A stretch of DNA of 64,000 nt from Halicephalobus mephisto (lineage: Eukaryota; Nematoda; Chromadorea; Rhabditida; Panagrolaimidae). A model generated the notes under the pieces. The model did not search any database. It was not told the DNA's origin and worked only from the letters and a program-made list of their open reading frames with translations. How positions within the stretch are numbered: position 1 is the first letter of the stretch; every line of letters begins with the position of its first letter. This document shows, in pieces, positions 35,517-47,557 of this stretch. The stretch is taken from contig SWDT01000567.1 of the NCBI GenBank assembly GCA_009193035.1, positions 1 to 64,000 on the forward strand, read 5' to 3'. The translations under genes and the position numbers were made by a program.

Positions 35517-36258
35517 AGACGTTACGAATTTTTTTTGTGGTTTTTTAACATTGTGGAAAAAGAAAAATTTTTATGGTTTCTACGGTTGTCTCTTTGGTTA
35601 CGAATTTTTAAAGTTTTTTGTATAATGGATAATTTAAAATTCATCTTGAAAATGAATAGATAATTGTTTCTTTAATTTTGATTTTTTATGATCAACAATG
35701 TAAAAATTGATATATGAATTTTTTGGATTTTTGTGTAAAAAAAATTAGAATTGAAAAATAGTAAATTTTTGTGTAAAAAAATTAAAATTAAAAAATAATA
35801 AATTTTTGTATAAAAAAAATTAAAATTAAAAAATAGTAAATTTTTGTTTTATTTGAATTTTAAAATTTTGTTGAAAAAATTTTTTTTATAGATTATTATT
35901 TTTTGATTTTTAAAAATTTTTTGAATTTCTATTTAAAATGAGAGAATTTCGTAATTAAAAATAGTAAATTTTGTATTTTTAAAAATTTTTTAGATTGATT
36001 TTAGAAACAGAAATTTCGTGTCGAGATGATTTTTGTTTTTTATTAGAATATTATGATTTTATTTTTACAAAATCATAAATTTTATATTTTTCCTAATTGG
36101 AAATTTCCGAAAATTCGTGGCGAGATATTTTTTAAGGAAATTATTTTTTTGTTTTTATGATAGTGTGATTGCTCTTTGTGGCGAGACGTGTTTTTTAATG
36201 ACTGATTTTTATTGATTTAAATTGTTTCAGAAAGATCAATTCGGTTTGTTTCTCAAAT
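35517..36258. other. AT-rich divergent intergenic region
   Basis: Lies between the coiled-coil gene (-) and ipgm-1 (+). It is AT-rich with short AAATTAAAATTAAAAAATAG repeats at 35740-35840. TTGTTTCAG near 36223-36231 could be a spliced-leader acceptor for ipgm-1. Confidence 0.5.
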
Positions 36259-38354
36259 ATGGCCAACAATTCAGCAGCCAAGAATAAAGTTTGTCTCATT
36301 GTCATCGATGGATGGGGCATTTCTGATTCAACATATGGTTTGTTTTTTATTTTAAAAATAATGATTTTAATTTCTGGAATAATTGTTTAAATAACAATTT
36401 TATTTTTTTAGTAATTTAGTTTAAATTTCTTAGATATTAATTTAAGTTTTTGAATAATAGTTTTAATTTTTTGAATGATAGTTTTATTTTGGTTTTTAGG
36501 AAATGCTATTACTAATGGCAACACTCCTGTAATGGACAGACTATGTTCTGGAAATTGTGTTAACATTGAAGCCCATGGTTTGCATGTTGGCTTGCCTGAG
36601 GGCTTGATGGGGAACTCCGAAGTTGGTCATCTCAATATTGGGGCTGGACGTGTTGTCTATCAGGATATTGTAAGAATCAATATGACGGTGAAGAATGTAA
36701 CAGATAACACTTTTGATCAAAATGAAATCCTTAAAAAATTGGTTGAAAAAGTCAAAAAAGGTAATGGTCGTTTGCATCTTTGTGGATTAGTCAGTGATGG
36801 AGGTGTTCACTCACATATAAAACATTGTGAAGCGTTGGTTTATGCTCTGGAGAAGTTACAAGTTCCTGAGGTTTATTTGCACTTTTTTGGAGATGGACGT
36901 GATACTAGTCCTACAAGTGGAACTGGATTTATTGAAGAAGCTATAAAATTTACAAATAAAAAAGGATATGCTAAATTAGCAACAATTGTTGGGAGATATT
37001 ACGCAATGGATCGAGATAAACGATGGGAGAGAATTCGTGTTGCATATGATGCGATGGTAGATGGAATAGGCGATAAAATGGACGTTAATGATGTTATTGA
37101 TGCTGTTAATGAACGATATAAATTGGGTGAAACAGATGAATTTTTAAAACCAATAATAACTTGTGATGAAGGTCGTATTCGTGATGGTGATTGTATGTTA
37201 TTTTTTAATTATCGTGCTGATAGAATGCGTGAAATAACGGAATGTTTTGGACTTGAACGTTATAAGGATTTAAATAGTGATGTTAAACATCCAGAAAATT
37301 TAACAGTTGTTGGAATGACTCAATATAAAGATAGTTTTGGTTTTGATGCCCTTTTTCCACCGGTTAATCATGTCAATGTTCTTGCTGAATGGTTGGCAGT
37401 TAATAAATTTAGTCAATTTCATTGTGCTGGTAAGTTTTTTTATAAATAAAATTTAATTTAAAATTTAAATAATTTTTAAAGTATAGAAAACTTGAAATTT
37501 TAAGTAATTTAAAATTTAAATAATTTAAATAATTTTTAAAGTATAGAAAACTTGAAATTTTAAGTAATTTAAAATTTAAATAATTTTTTAAAAAAGTTGA
37601 AATTTAAATAATTTTTAAAATATAAAAAATTTAAAATAATTTCTAATTTAAAAAATTTTGAATTTTGAAGTAATTTTTATTTAAAAATTTTAAATTTAAA
37701 AAAATCAAAAAGTGATTAGAATTATTAATTTTCGAATTTAATTGAAATTCGAACGAAATTAAAAACATTGAAAAATTAATGTTTTTTATTTTAGAAACTG
37801 AGAAATATGCTCATGTTACATTTTTCTTCAATGGCGGTCTCGAAACTCAATTCGAAGAAGAACATCGTTGTTTGGTTCCTTCCCCGAAAGTTGCTACTTA
37901 TGATCTTTTACCTGAAATGAGTGCTGCTGGAGTTGCAGATAAGATGATTGAACAAATTAAAGAAGGTACTCATCCATTTGTCATGTGTAATTTTGCTCCT
38001 CCTGATATGGTTGGTCATACGGGAGTCTATGAAGCGGCTATTAAGGGATGTGAAGCTACTGATATTGCTATTGGTCGTATTGAGGAAGCTTGTAAAGAAC
38101 ATGGATATATTCTTATGGTTACTGCTGATCATGGTAATGCTGAGAAAATGATTGCTCCTGATGGTGGTAAACATACGGCTCATACATGTTATCCTGTACC
38201 GTTTACGTGTTCTTCGGATAAGCATGTTTTGAAGAAAGATCTTGGTGATCGTCGACCGGCTCTTCGAGATGTTGCTCCGACAGTCTTGGATATTTTAGGA
38301 TTGCCGATTCCGAAGGAAATGGATGGTGTGTCTCTTGTTGAAGAGAAACCCTAG
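36259..38354 (+). CDS. ipgm-1: Cofactor-independent phosphoglycerate mutase
   Basis: Three exons: 36259-36337, 36500-37429 and 37795-38354 (1569 nt, 522 aa, the usual size). The enzyme interconverts 3- and 2-phosphoglycerate in glycolysis and gluconeogenesis using two Mn ions and a phosphoserine intermediate. It belongs to the alkaline phosphatase superfamily and differs from the vertebrate cofactor-dependent enzyme. Visible sites: metal-binding Asp in LIVIDGWG, catalytic Ser in GLMGNSEVGH, GDGRDTSP, YYAMDRDKRW, NYRADRMRE, then DMVGHTG, TADHGNAEKM and KHTAHT for metal ligands. All key motifs are present, so it should be active. Introns are phase 1. AATAAA lies at 38423-38428. Identification is certain. 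Confidence 0.97.
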
Positions 38355-38422
38355 ATTTTTTAGGACAAATATTAGTCAAATGTGGTTTAAAATTTTTATT
38401 TTTTTGCTGTATTTTGTCTTTA

Positions 38423-38428
38423 AATAAA
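38423..38428 (+). terminator. Polyadenylation signal of ipgm-1
   Basis: AATAAA about 70 nt after the stop codon, following a T-rich stretch. Confidence 0.65.
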
Positions 38429-38589
38429 AGTTAAACGTCAGTAATTATGTATTCTGGAAATTTTGAAATTTTTTGTTCTAAAATGTTACAGTAATTGCAG
38501 GAGGATTTGGAAATTCTATTGTTTTTTGAATTCCATGACAACAAGTTTTTCAAATGTCTTTAACAGTGAATTTTTTTAGTTTCTTTTTT

Positions 38590-39020
38590 TAAAAAAGTTT
38601 TGAAAATTTTTGATTTTTGAGATTTTGAAATTATGTAAGTTTTTAAATTTTAAAGATTTTTAATTTTTTAATTTTGAAAATTGAAAATTTTGGAGATTTT
38701 TAATTTTAGAAATTATTCAAATTTTGGAAGTTTTTAATTTTGGAGATTATTCAAATTTTAATAGTTTTAAAAATTTTAAATTTTAGAATCATTCAAATTT
38801 TGGAAATTTTTAATTTTTTTAATTTTAGAAATTACTCGAATTTTGAAGGTTTTTAATTTTTTTTTAATTTTAGAAATTATTCGAATTTTAGAGATTTTTA
38901 ATTTTTTTTAATTTTAGAGATTTTTAATTTTTTCTATTTTGGAGATTATTCAAATTTTAGAGATTTTAAAAATTTTAGATTTTAGAATTATTCGAATTTT
39001 GAAGATTTTTAATGTTTTTA
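38590..39020. repeat. AT-rich tandem repeat TTTTAGAAATTATTCAAATT
   Basis: About twelve degenerate 30-38 bp units directly upstream of the next gene. Any promoter of that gene must lie within or beyond it. Confidence 0.65.
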
Positions 39021-39047
39021 ATTTTAGAAATTACTCGAATTTTGAAA

Positions 39048-40007
39048 ATGTCCGATCGTGTATGTGGATGTAATGTGGTGACAGCTGCTGGGATAACGAC
39101 GGCTCTTCAGATGGTTATATTGTTGTTAGCTTTATCAAGTACAGGACTCGTTCTGGATCGGTATAGATTATGGCAAGCTGTAGAACCGAGATCCACAGCA
39201 ACAGCTCCACCGACTACAGGTGATCCTGTGGATACAGATGCTTCCAGATGGTCCGAAGCTTGGTTAGAACTGGCAATGGCCTGGTATGTCGCATTTGCTT
39301 GTTTCTGGTTATTCACGTTATTTGTCGTATGTTTGTCATTCAAGTACTACAGACCAGTTTTCGTCGTTCCTAATTTCATCGCCCTCGTCGTTGGCATATT
39401 CATGAACGCCTTCGGTTTCGGTAAGTCCGAAAAATAAAATATTTTAAAATTTAAAAAAAATAAAAAATTTAAAAAAAAAAATATTTTAAAATTAAAAAAA
39501 AATAAAATATTTTAAAATTAAAAAAAAATTAAAAATTAAAAAAAAATAAAAAATTTTAAAATTAAAGAAAAATAAAAAATTAAACTTAAAAAGATCAAAA
39601 ATTTTTTTAAATTTAAAATTATATTTAAAAAAAACTTAAAAAGTAATTTTCAAAATTTAAGATTATGTTTAAAAAAGTAATTTTTAAAATTTTAAATTAT
39701 GTTTAAAAAAATTTTTTTAGCTGTTATCCTTGGACGTTTATTGGATGTAGGTGAAGATTTTCGAAAAGACGAATACGAAGAAGTAATGTTGATCTACATT
39801 ATGGGATTTTTATTATTCGTTTTTATAATTAATTTTATTTTTCTTTTTTGCATGAATCAATACCACAAATATCTCGGATTACGGTACGGTACCCAAATTC
39901 CTAAATTCATCCAAACTAGACAACTTCCACCTCCGAACACGTCTCATACAACTTACAACAACGATTACGGTCACGCAACTAATCATAACGATTACGATGG
40001 ATATTAA
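39048..40007 (+). CDS. Four-helix membrane protein, function unknown
   Basis: Two exons, 39048-39420 and 39721-40007 (660 nt, 219 aa). The intron is phase 1 and joins FGFG to AVILGRLLD. Four hydrophobic segments are seen: TTALQMVILLLALSSTGLV, WYVAFACFWLFTLFVVCL, FIALVVGIFMNAFGFGAVIL and VMLIYIMGFLLFVFIINF. The first loop is Thr/Pro/Ala-rich (STATAPPTTGDP). The C-terminal tail is polar, with PPP and several Tyr (QTRQLPPPNTSHTTYNNDYG) and ends NDYDGY. The topology is tetraspan-like, but no tetraspanin CCG motif is visible. LAPTM-like or nematode-specific families are possible. The 3' end overlaps that of wapl-1. Confidence 0.82.
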
Positions 40008-40022
40008 ATTACTTTTTTCATA

Positions 40023-40045
40023 TTTATTCAAAAATTTCGAATAAA
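40023..40045. terminator. Overlapping polyadenylation signals of two convergent genes
   Basis: AATAAA on the plus strand (40040-40045) serves the four-helix gene. AATAAA on the minus strand (40023-40028) serves wapl-1. Each signal lies beyond the other, so the two 3' UTRs should overlap by some tens of bases. Confidence 0.65.
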
Positions 40046-40104
40046 ACTTGTTCACACGAAAATAATCTCAACGGCAAAAAGTTCCAAAATAGTTAAAATA
40101 CATA

Positions 40105-43100
40105 TCAAAGGGCGTTGTAGCCTTGCAGGGCCCCGACGATCCTCTCCAAAGTCCTCAGATTCGCTCCTTTCTTTTGGGTCATTTCCATAAATTCCTTAAA
40201 TCTGTTCAATTGTTCAATCAACGACGTAAAAGTTTTCCCAGGTAATAGAGACTTCACATATGCCGCATTTTCCGAATCTCTCTGGATCAAACATCCAAGA
40301 ACAAGACCCAAATAAGAAGCAAAAACACTGTCTTCCATATGAGAGTCCACTTTCGACAAAGCTGCTTGCATCGCTCTGAACGCATCTTCTTCATTCATGT
40401 CATCACCACGATGTAGCCGTCCATCACTGTTCACTCCATTTGTTTCATCATCACAGTCTTCTGGAATGTCTTCAAATTCAAGTTCTTTATCGAATTCCTC
40501 ATCCACCGTCCTCGCCGCTGATTCATGAGCAACAAACAACTGAAAATTAATATATCACATGTAAAAAATCAACCTTATTACAAAATTTCGGACATTTTTG
40601 AAGAATTCTAAGATTGTAAAAAAAACACAAGTCGATTTAAAAGTCACTAAAAATCAAAAAAAACGGCCAATTCAATTACTACGTAGAACAAAAACAATTT
40701 TGGCCAAAAGTTCATATATTACTTTTCTAAAATCACGACCTATTCTATACTATTATAAAAATTAAAAAAGAATATTCAAAATAATCCTGACACGAGCATT
40801 TGGAATTTAATAGAAATTAAAATAAACCTAAAATTCCGATCTTGTGCAGTTTTCAAATATTTCCAAACACATCTGGAACCTTTTGAATTACGATATAAAT
40901 ATTCTAAAACCTTCTAGAATTAATTTTCATATATGAAATAATTAATAAACATCCTAAAATCGAAATTTCGCAATCAATTTTCTAGATCTTCTTCCTAAAT
41001 AAATCCATAACCTCCTAAATAATTATATATACAATCTAAAACCCTCTATCTACCTTCTATAATTAATTCCGATATATAAAACAAAAAAAATTCATACTAA
41101 AAAATTCTAAAATTTTAATTTTCTTTAAAAATTACCTTCGTTAATGCTGCTAATGTTTTTTCTTTAGAAATTTCCTTAGTTTCTTGATCATATACATTCA
41201 ACGTCATATCGACGACACGTTTCCTGATCGGTGCCGATTTTTCCGTCATATTGACAATTAGAGCACATGCCATTAAAATAATATCGAATTTTTTGTCTTT
41301 AGGAGCAAATTTCGGACAAATTTCCGTAATTGTTAATAAACAAAGTTCAATAAAATTGTTGATACTCCCCAATTTCGTGCAACATAACTCGTTATCATGA
41401 GTCAAATTCATCAGTACTCTTCCAACAATACACAAAGCATCCAGAGAAGCCGTCTTCAGCCCTTCATTCTCGCTCGAAGCAAACTTGTGGAATGTTTGGA
41501 ACAAGTTAACACAAGATTGAAGTAAGCTACAGTTTCCACAGGTCATAAGATATGTTTGGTTTTGTTTATTGTAAAGAGCACTCTGAAAAATAAATAATTA
41601 ATCCACCATCTAAACATCATGGACATTCAACAAAACGGTCTTGACGCGAATTTCCAAAATCTCCTAAGAACTAAGCTATCCTAAAATTCTAATTTTACAT
41701 GCAAATTATTTCGTAATCTTATACAGCCTCCTATTAACCATATATTCTGGAATTCGTATATGAATTTTCTTTCAAAGTGGTTTTGACACGAATTCTCCAA
41801 AACTCGCTGAAACCCGAACCTAAAATTTCGGTTTCGTGATTACTTTACGATTATGCATTCTGGAATTCGTATATGAATTTTCTTTCAAAATGATTCTCAG
41901 AAGAATTTCTAAAAGTTCCTCGAAATAAAAATAGCTTAAAGTCAAAGTTCCACACTATACAGATTTCGTAATTGATTTCCTTTGATTATATTCCTCTTAG
42001 ACAGAACTAGAACCCTCTGAATTATGATATAAACGTTCTAAAACCCTTTATCTACCTTCTAGGGTTAATTTTCATATATGAAGTAATTAATAAACATCCT
42101 AAAATCGAGATTTTGTGCGCTATATATTTCGTAATCGATCATTTGGATTATATTCTTGCTGAATAGATCTTAGAACTTTCTAAATTGCTATATATAAGCT
42201 AACTCTTTCAAGTTAATTTTCATATATGAAACCACTAATATCCTAAAAATCACACCTACCATTACATCACTTTACGAAAATTAAAAAAATTAACTTACAG
42301 TTTCCAGGATTCTCATGCATCTGTTGAGTTCGCTGATAGTATTTAGTGCTCCTTCTGGCTGATTCCCAACTCTGGTCATTTTTTTTGTCAGTTTTTCCAC
42401 TTTAGCGACGATCCATTGAAGACAACCATTGCCGAAGAGAGCCTTCTGAAGATCAGGATTATGTTTATGCATACATACAAGGGCTAATCCTTCTAGAGTC
42501 AGAAATGGAATATTGAAACTTTCAAATGTCATTCCTAAATTAACTTGTTGATTTATTAATTCACATGTTGCTGTTGCCCATTCTTCCAGCAATGGCCAGA
42601 GGGTTTTCAGAGCTGCATCGAATGCTTTATCTGTTGATTCTGCTTTAACACGAAGTAATGGTAAAATTAAAGAAGTATAATGTTCATTCGGAATTAAGCA
42701 TTGTCGATCCCTTGCCATGAAATATAAAAAAACTGCTGTTGCTGCACAGATTCTCGGGGATCCCAATTGAGGTTTGATCGCTGACAGTAAACGGGGCAAG
42801 GAATTTCCTTTTCTTAGAAAATTTCGGAATTCAATTTTGACTGATTTTTTTACAATCGATTGAAGACTGAAAAAGTATACTTTAAAAATTACTATTTTGG
42901 GGCAGTTTGTGAAGTTTTAAATGTTTTCGAATAAAAAAAAGACACAGAATACGGTAATTAGATATGTAGATTTGAAGTATAAAACCAGAATTGAGAAGTA
43001 GACTTCTGAATCCCCGGATGCTGATATTAAAATTAAAAATTAACTTTCAAAACCTAGGATTCTGAAGTCAAAATTGAAAAATGATCTTCTGAATCCAAAA

Positions 43101-44109
43101 TATCAAAATCAAAATTCATCTTTAACCTTCAAAATCCGGTCTTCTGAAGCTTAATCCCCATCCCTAACTCCATATATAAAAACTGAAACTTCAATTACCC
43201 TATTTTAGGAACTTTTAGAATTGAAAAACCTCATAAAAATTCAAAATCATTTAAAATTTAAAGAAATTTACCTCAAATATTGAGTATTTTCTGTAGCATC
43301 GGGTTTTCCAATTGTCGTCAAAAAATATTCGAAATCTTGAGTAAAATCGTCTCTTTCACCGGATTCGAGACATTTTTGAACTTGTCTGCTTCCGCCGAAC
43401 CTGGAGCCGGCATTGAAGGACGGTGGACGTGGAAGTTTCATCTGAGGTCTGGATGACAATTCAGGAGCTGAGGGTTGTCTTGAGAGTTGAGTACTCGTGG
43501 TGCCTTGTTTGGAACTTGTCGGACGAGAAGTCGAGGGTGGCGGGATGGGGGGTTTCGGGGGTGCTTCGGGTTTCTTGTCTTCATCACTCCAAGTATGACG
43601 ATATGCGACCAGATTTGCCTTCTTGGAAGGAAATAAATGTTTATTAACGTCTTTTCTGCTGGTTATTGAGAATTGAGTTTTTTGTTTTTTGGCCATCGGT
43701 TGCGAAGGAACGGCGAAGTCGTCAAACTCGAAAGTGTCAGATCCTTTTTCAATTTTCACACTTTTTCTTTTTTGTCCCTGAGATCCTTGACTATCTTCTT
43801 GAGAATTAGGATTGCCAGATTTTGGAGGACTTGGCAACGGCGGTTTCGCTTCTTCAATGATCATATCGGAATCTGAATCCCCTTCGCTGTCAGACTAAAT
43901 AACTCATATATGAAAAACATGATTTTCAGTTCCAATTCACTTACCTCTTCAATACCTGGACAATTATACTTCACGGGGGATTTCTTAGGAGATCCTTGGG
44001 GCGATTTGAAATCGAAAGAGGTCGTGAGCGTCGAAGGTTTATTCTTCTCGGGATCCGGCGGGGGTAGTTCCCCCGGAGCGATCTTGGGAACAGAGCGAGT
44101 CGGTGGCAT
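40105..44109 (-). CDS. wapl-1: WAPL cohesin-release factor
   Basis: Five exons: 43945-44109, 43272-43894, 42299-42866, 41136-41582 and 40105-40539 (2238 nt, 745 aa, close to the known worm protein). WAPL, with PDS5, opens the cohesin ring and removes cohesin from chromosomes. The N-terminal third is disordered, Pro/Ser-rich and basic (PPPSTSRPTSSKQGTTS, QGQKRKSVKIEK). The conserved helical WAPL domain starts near DFEYFLTTIGKPDATENTQY and continues with EFRNFLRKGNSLPRLLSAI, RICAATAVFLYFMARDRQCL, FLTLEGLALVCMHKHNPDLQ, VGRVLMNLTHDNELCC and AYVKSLLPG near the C-terminus. All introns keep frame and contain copies of the TTTTCATATATGAAA-type repeat. Confidence 0.92.
40900..42260. repeat. Dispersed intronic repeat centred on TTTTCATATATGAAA (wapl-1 introns)
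   Basis: Units of the form CTCTATCTACCTTCTAGGG, TTAATTTTCATATATGAA and AATAAACATCCTAAAATCG occur around 40910, 41035, 42045 and 42200. The same unit appears in introns of myosin (11580-11750, 12640-12780, 13850-13960) and vps-26 (25830-25920), and near 57465. Confidence 0.6.
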
Positions 44110-45988
44110 TTAAAATAAGTAACAACAATAATAAAATAACGATTAAAAATCACAAGAATTTAAAAAAAATCAATCTTGAGGAAGCGGTACAAAGCGGGAA
44201 AACTGGTCTCCAAGCTATTGAACTTTCTGTTCGTGTCGGGAAAAACTGTCTTCGGCCCGTGCAAGAACTTCAACGAAATGAGTGTCCGGTTCATATATGG
44301 ATTTTAAAACTAAATTTTTAAATCAAATTTTAAAACTCATCAAATAATTTTACTAGGTATTGAACAACATTAATAATCATGAAATCAACGGTTTTTACAT
44401 AAATTTAAAATAAATAAATAACTACAAAAACCTAAAATTTTTAAAATCCAACTTAAAAACTTAAACTTTTTAGAACATCTTCATATTGTAAAATCAGATA
44501 CTACCTATCTTTGAATTTAAATAACTCTAAAATTTCTGAATTTGAACATATTTATGGATTTGACCGGATATATGAAATCCTCTGTTAGGATAGAAAATAA
44601 TAATTTTCACTAGAACAATACAGCAGAGATCAATTTTTATGTATCCTCCCACACAAGAACAGAATCTCACTCACACCCTACAGTACACCACGATCTCCGA
44701 TATTCAGGTTATCGCTTCGGGTTCTTTCTTTCTAGTTTCTGTTTCAACACACAAAAACCACACATAATGCACAATGTACCGATGCATTGCACACAAAAAA
44801 CGCCATATGGTATATAACGTATCAATATATATACATTGTTAAGATAGAAAAGAGAAGCATAATAACAATCTTTATTCAATAGTAAGGCACAGATAACAAT
44901 TATTACACAACTCCCACACAACACAATAGAATCTCACTCATGGCCTACAGTACTCTAGACTCCCTGATATTCAGGCTATCGCTTCGGGTCCTTCCTTTCA
45001 AGTCTAGTTTTCTGCCTCATCCCCTAAAAACCCACTTTAACTTCCACCATTCTTTCCAAGTCCGCCATTACAGTATATTCCAGATGAAATTATTTACGAA
45101 ATTTAGTTTTTAAAACTTTTTCGAATTACTGAATATTGAACATCACGCGTGTCACTTGACCTGCCAATTTCCAAATACATTCGACATATTACTGTCAATT
45201 ATTACTTGGAAAAAACAAGTTTTTATTTTAAATTATTTTTAAAAAACTCAAAAATATTAAAAGTCCATTGAAAATTCATGTAAAGCCAAAAAATCAAATT
45301 AGAATTATTTAAAATTCAAAAACTATTTAGAAATCGTATAAAATCTATTCAAAATTTGGAAATTATCTAGAATCTAGTCGAAATCGATTTAGAATGATTC
45401 GGAATACATATAAAGGTATTCAGAATCCATTTAGACTTAGTTGGGAACTATATAGAACTGATTCAGAATACATATAAAGGTATTCAGAATCTACTTGAAC
45501 CTAGATGGCGGTCATATAAAACTTAACTATATTTTTTAACAACCATCTTGAATCAATTTAGAATGATTCAGAATCCATTTGAATCCAGTTGGGAACTATC
45601 TAGAACTGATTTAAAATACATATAAAGTAATTCAGAATCCATTTGGACTTAATTGGGAACTATATAAAGCTACCCCAAATCCATATAAAACTTAGCTATA
45701 CTTTTGAACAACCATCTAGAATCAATTTAGAATGACTTAAAATCTACATAAAACTTATTTAAAATTTACATAAATTTGTTCAGAAGTTGTGCAAAACGTA
45801 TTCGGATTCCATTGAATCCATGTTAAAACCTCTGATATCACGATCGGTATCGAGATCAAGGTTGATTAAACTTTTTCTTTAAAAAATTTAACCCTAAAAA
45901 TTTGCAGCGAATTGTAGGTCACGACGTTCACCAAAGATCCGTAAATTAATTTCGAACTTCTCGTTTTTGTTTTTTGGATTTTTCTCTG
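44110..45988. other. Intergenic region with dispersed and tandem repeats
   Basis: Upstream of both wapl-1 (-) and the secreted-protein gene (+). 44589-45010 holds two copies of the GACAGAAAAC-type repeat (ATTCAGGTTATCGCTTCGGG and ATTCAGGCTATCGCTTCGGG). 45380-45800 is a degenerate tandem repeat of ATATAAAGGTATTCAGAATC-like units. No gene was found. Confidence 0.55.
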
Positions 45989-47557
45989 ATGATTTTTTTT
46001 CTTTTATTTTTGTTTTTCCCGAAATTAACACAATCCCAAGTCCTGGAATCCATGCTTCCAGACACTATCCGACAATGCAGTTGCTTCGAAGAATCAAAAT
46101 GTGCTTCGGAAATGAAAAACCAAGCGATCGGATGTTTGGAGCCTTGCTGGAGTAAATTCGCGACTGTAAGTTTTGTAAATTTTCCAGAGTAATTTTACTT
46201 TTTAGGTATCCCGCAATCCAGAAAAGTTGAAACATTGCTTTACAAATAGGAATTTTATGGATTCGTTTTTGAATTGTTTCGAAGAGAATCTAAAAAGGTA
46301 AATTTTCATTTTTCATATATCAATTTTTAATTTCTCATATATAATCATTTTTAAATTTTCATATATCAATTTTTAATTTTTCTTTTGTAATAATTCTTAA
46401 ACTTCCATATATCCATTTTTAACTTCTCATATATAATCATTTTTAAATTTTTATATATCAATTTTTCAACTTCTCATATATCAATTTTTAGTTTTTTTGT
46501 AATAATTCTTAAATTTTCATATATAAATTTTTCTTTTGCAGTAATTTTTAAATTTTCATATATTAATTTCTCAATTTTCTATATATTAATTTTTTTCTGT
46601 TGTAATTTTTAAATTTCCATAGATCAATTCCTTAGTTTTTACACAGTAATTTATACTTTTCCCATACATGAATTACTTTGGTTTTTATATGGTAATTTCC
46701 GGCTTTTTTATTTATCAATTTTATATTTTTTTACATTGAAATTTTTAATCAAGTTTATATGATAATTTTGGATGGTTTAGTTTTGTGAATTTTGTATTTT
46801 AATTTCGATTTTCAGTTGCTCTTTCGAACCGACTTCGAGGAAAATCCAAAAAATTGATCTTTCGTCTTATTTTCGACTGGCAATTTCGAAATTTAAAACA
46901 AAGAATTCACTTTTGGAAACCCTGACGACTCCGATCAAGAAGATTCTCGAATCTTCCAGAAATTTCGCCCAATGTGTCAACAACTGTTTTCTTCAACAAA
47001 ATTCCAACGGATTTTGTTTCGACAGAATCGGATGTCAACCGTTAATTACGGAAAAAAACGCCAAAAAATCACTTCGAAAATGTACGAAAAAACTAAACTG
47101 GAAACAAGAAGCCGGAAGCCTCTGCGACTGCGCCGTCAACGTCGGTCTTATGTAACTTTTTCATTTAAAAAAATTATTTTTCATTTTAGAAAAAAAAACT
47201 ATTTTTAAGATTTTTTAAAAGTAATTTTTTTAGAATATCTTTTTTCATAATATTAAAAAGTTTTTTTTAAAATAATTTTTTTTTAATTTTTTGAAATTCT
47301 TTTAAAATAATTTTTTTTTATTTTTTGAAATTCTTTTAAAATAATTTTTTTTTAATTTTTTGAAATTCTTTTAAAAATAATTTTTTTTTAATTTTTTTAA
47401 AATAATTTTTTTTTAATTTTTTTAAAATAATTTTTTTTTAATTTTTTTAAAATAATTTTTTTTTTCATTTTTTTAAATAACTTTTTTCAGTGGACTTGAG
47501 AATTACTGTCCTGTTCTTAAACTCATGGCTAGACACAGTTTTCGCAGATTCGATTGA
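45989..47557 (+). CDS. Secreted cysteine-rich protein (CPG4-like, tentative)
   Basis: Four exons: 45989-46165, 46206-46297, 46816-47151 and 47491-47557 (672 nt, 223 aa). The last join (CTTAT to TGGACTTG) restores VGLIGLENYC instead of a stop. The N-terminus MIFFLLFLFFPKLTQSQ is a signal peptide. The mature part has about 16 cysteines in four clusters: CSCFEESKC with CLEPC, then KHCF, NCFEEN and KSC, then QCVNNC with FCFDRIGC, and finally RKC, LCDC and NYC. The spacing resembles nematode secreted Cys-rich domains such as the chondroitin-proteoglycan CPG4 type, but I cannot prove that. No obvious glycosaminoglycan Ser-Gly sites are seen. Expected extracellular. Confidence 0.8.
46300..46740. repeat. 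Tandem repeat CATATATCAATTTTTAATTT (intron 2 of the secreted-protein gene)
   Basis: About fourteen units of 28-32 bp, related to the array at 32085-32440. Confidence 0.7.
47265..47475. repeat. T-rich tandem repeat AAATAATTTTTTTTTAATTT
   Basis: Seven or eight units of 25-48 bp filling intron 3 of the secreted-protein gene. Confidence 0.7.
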
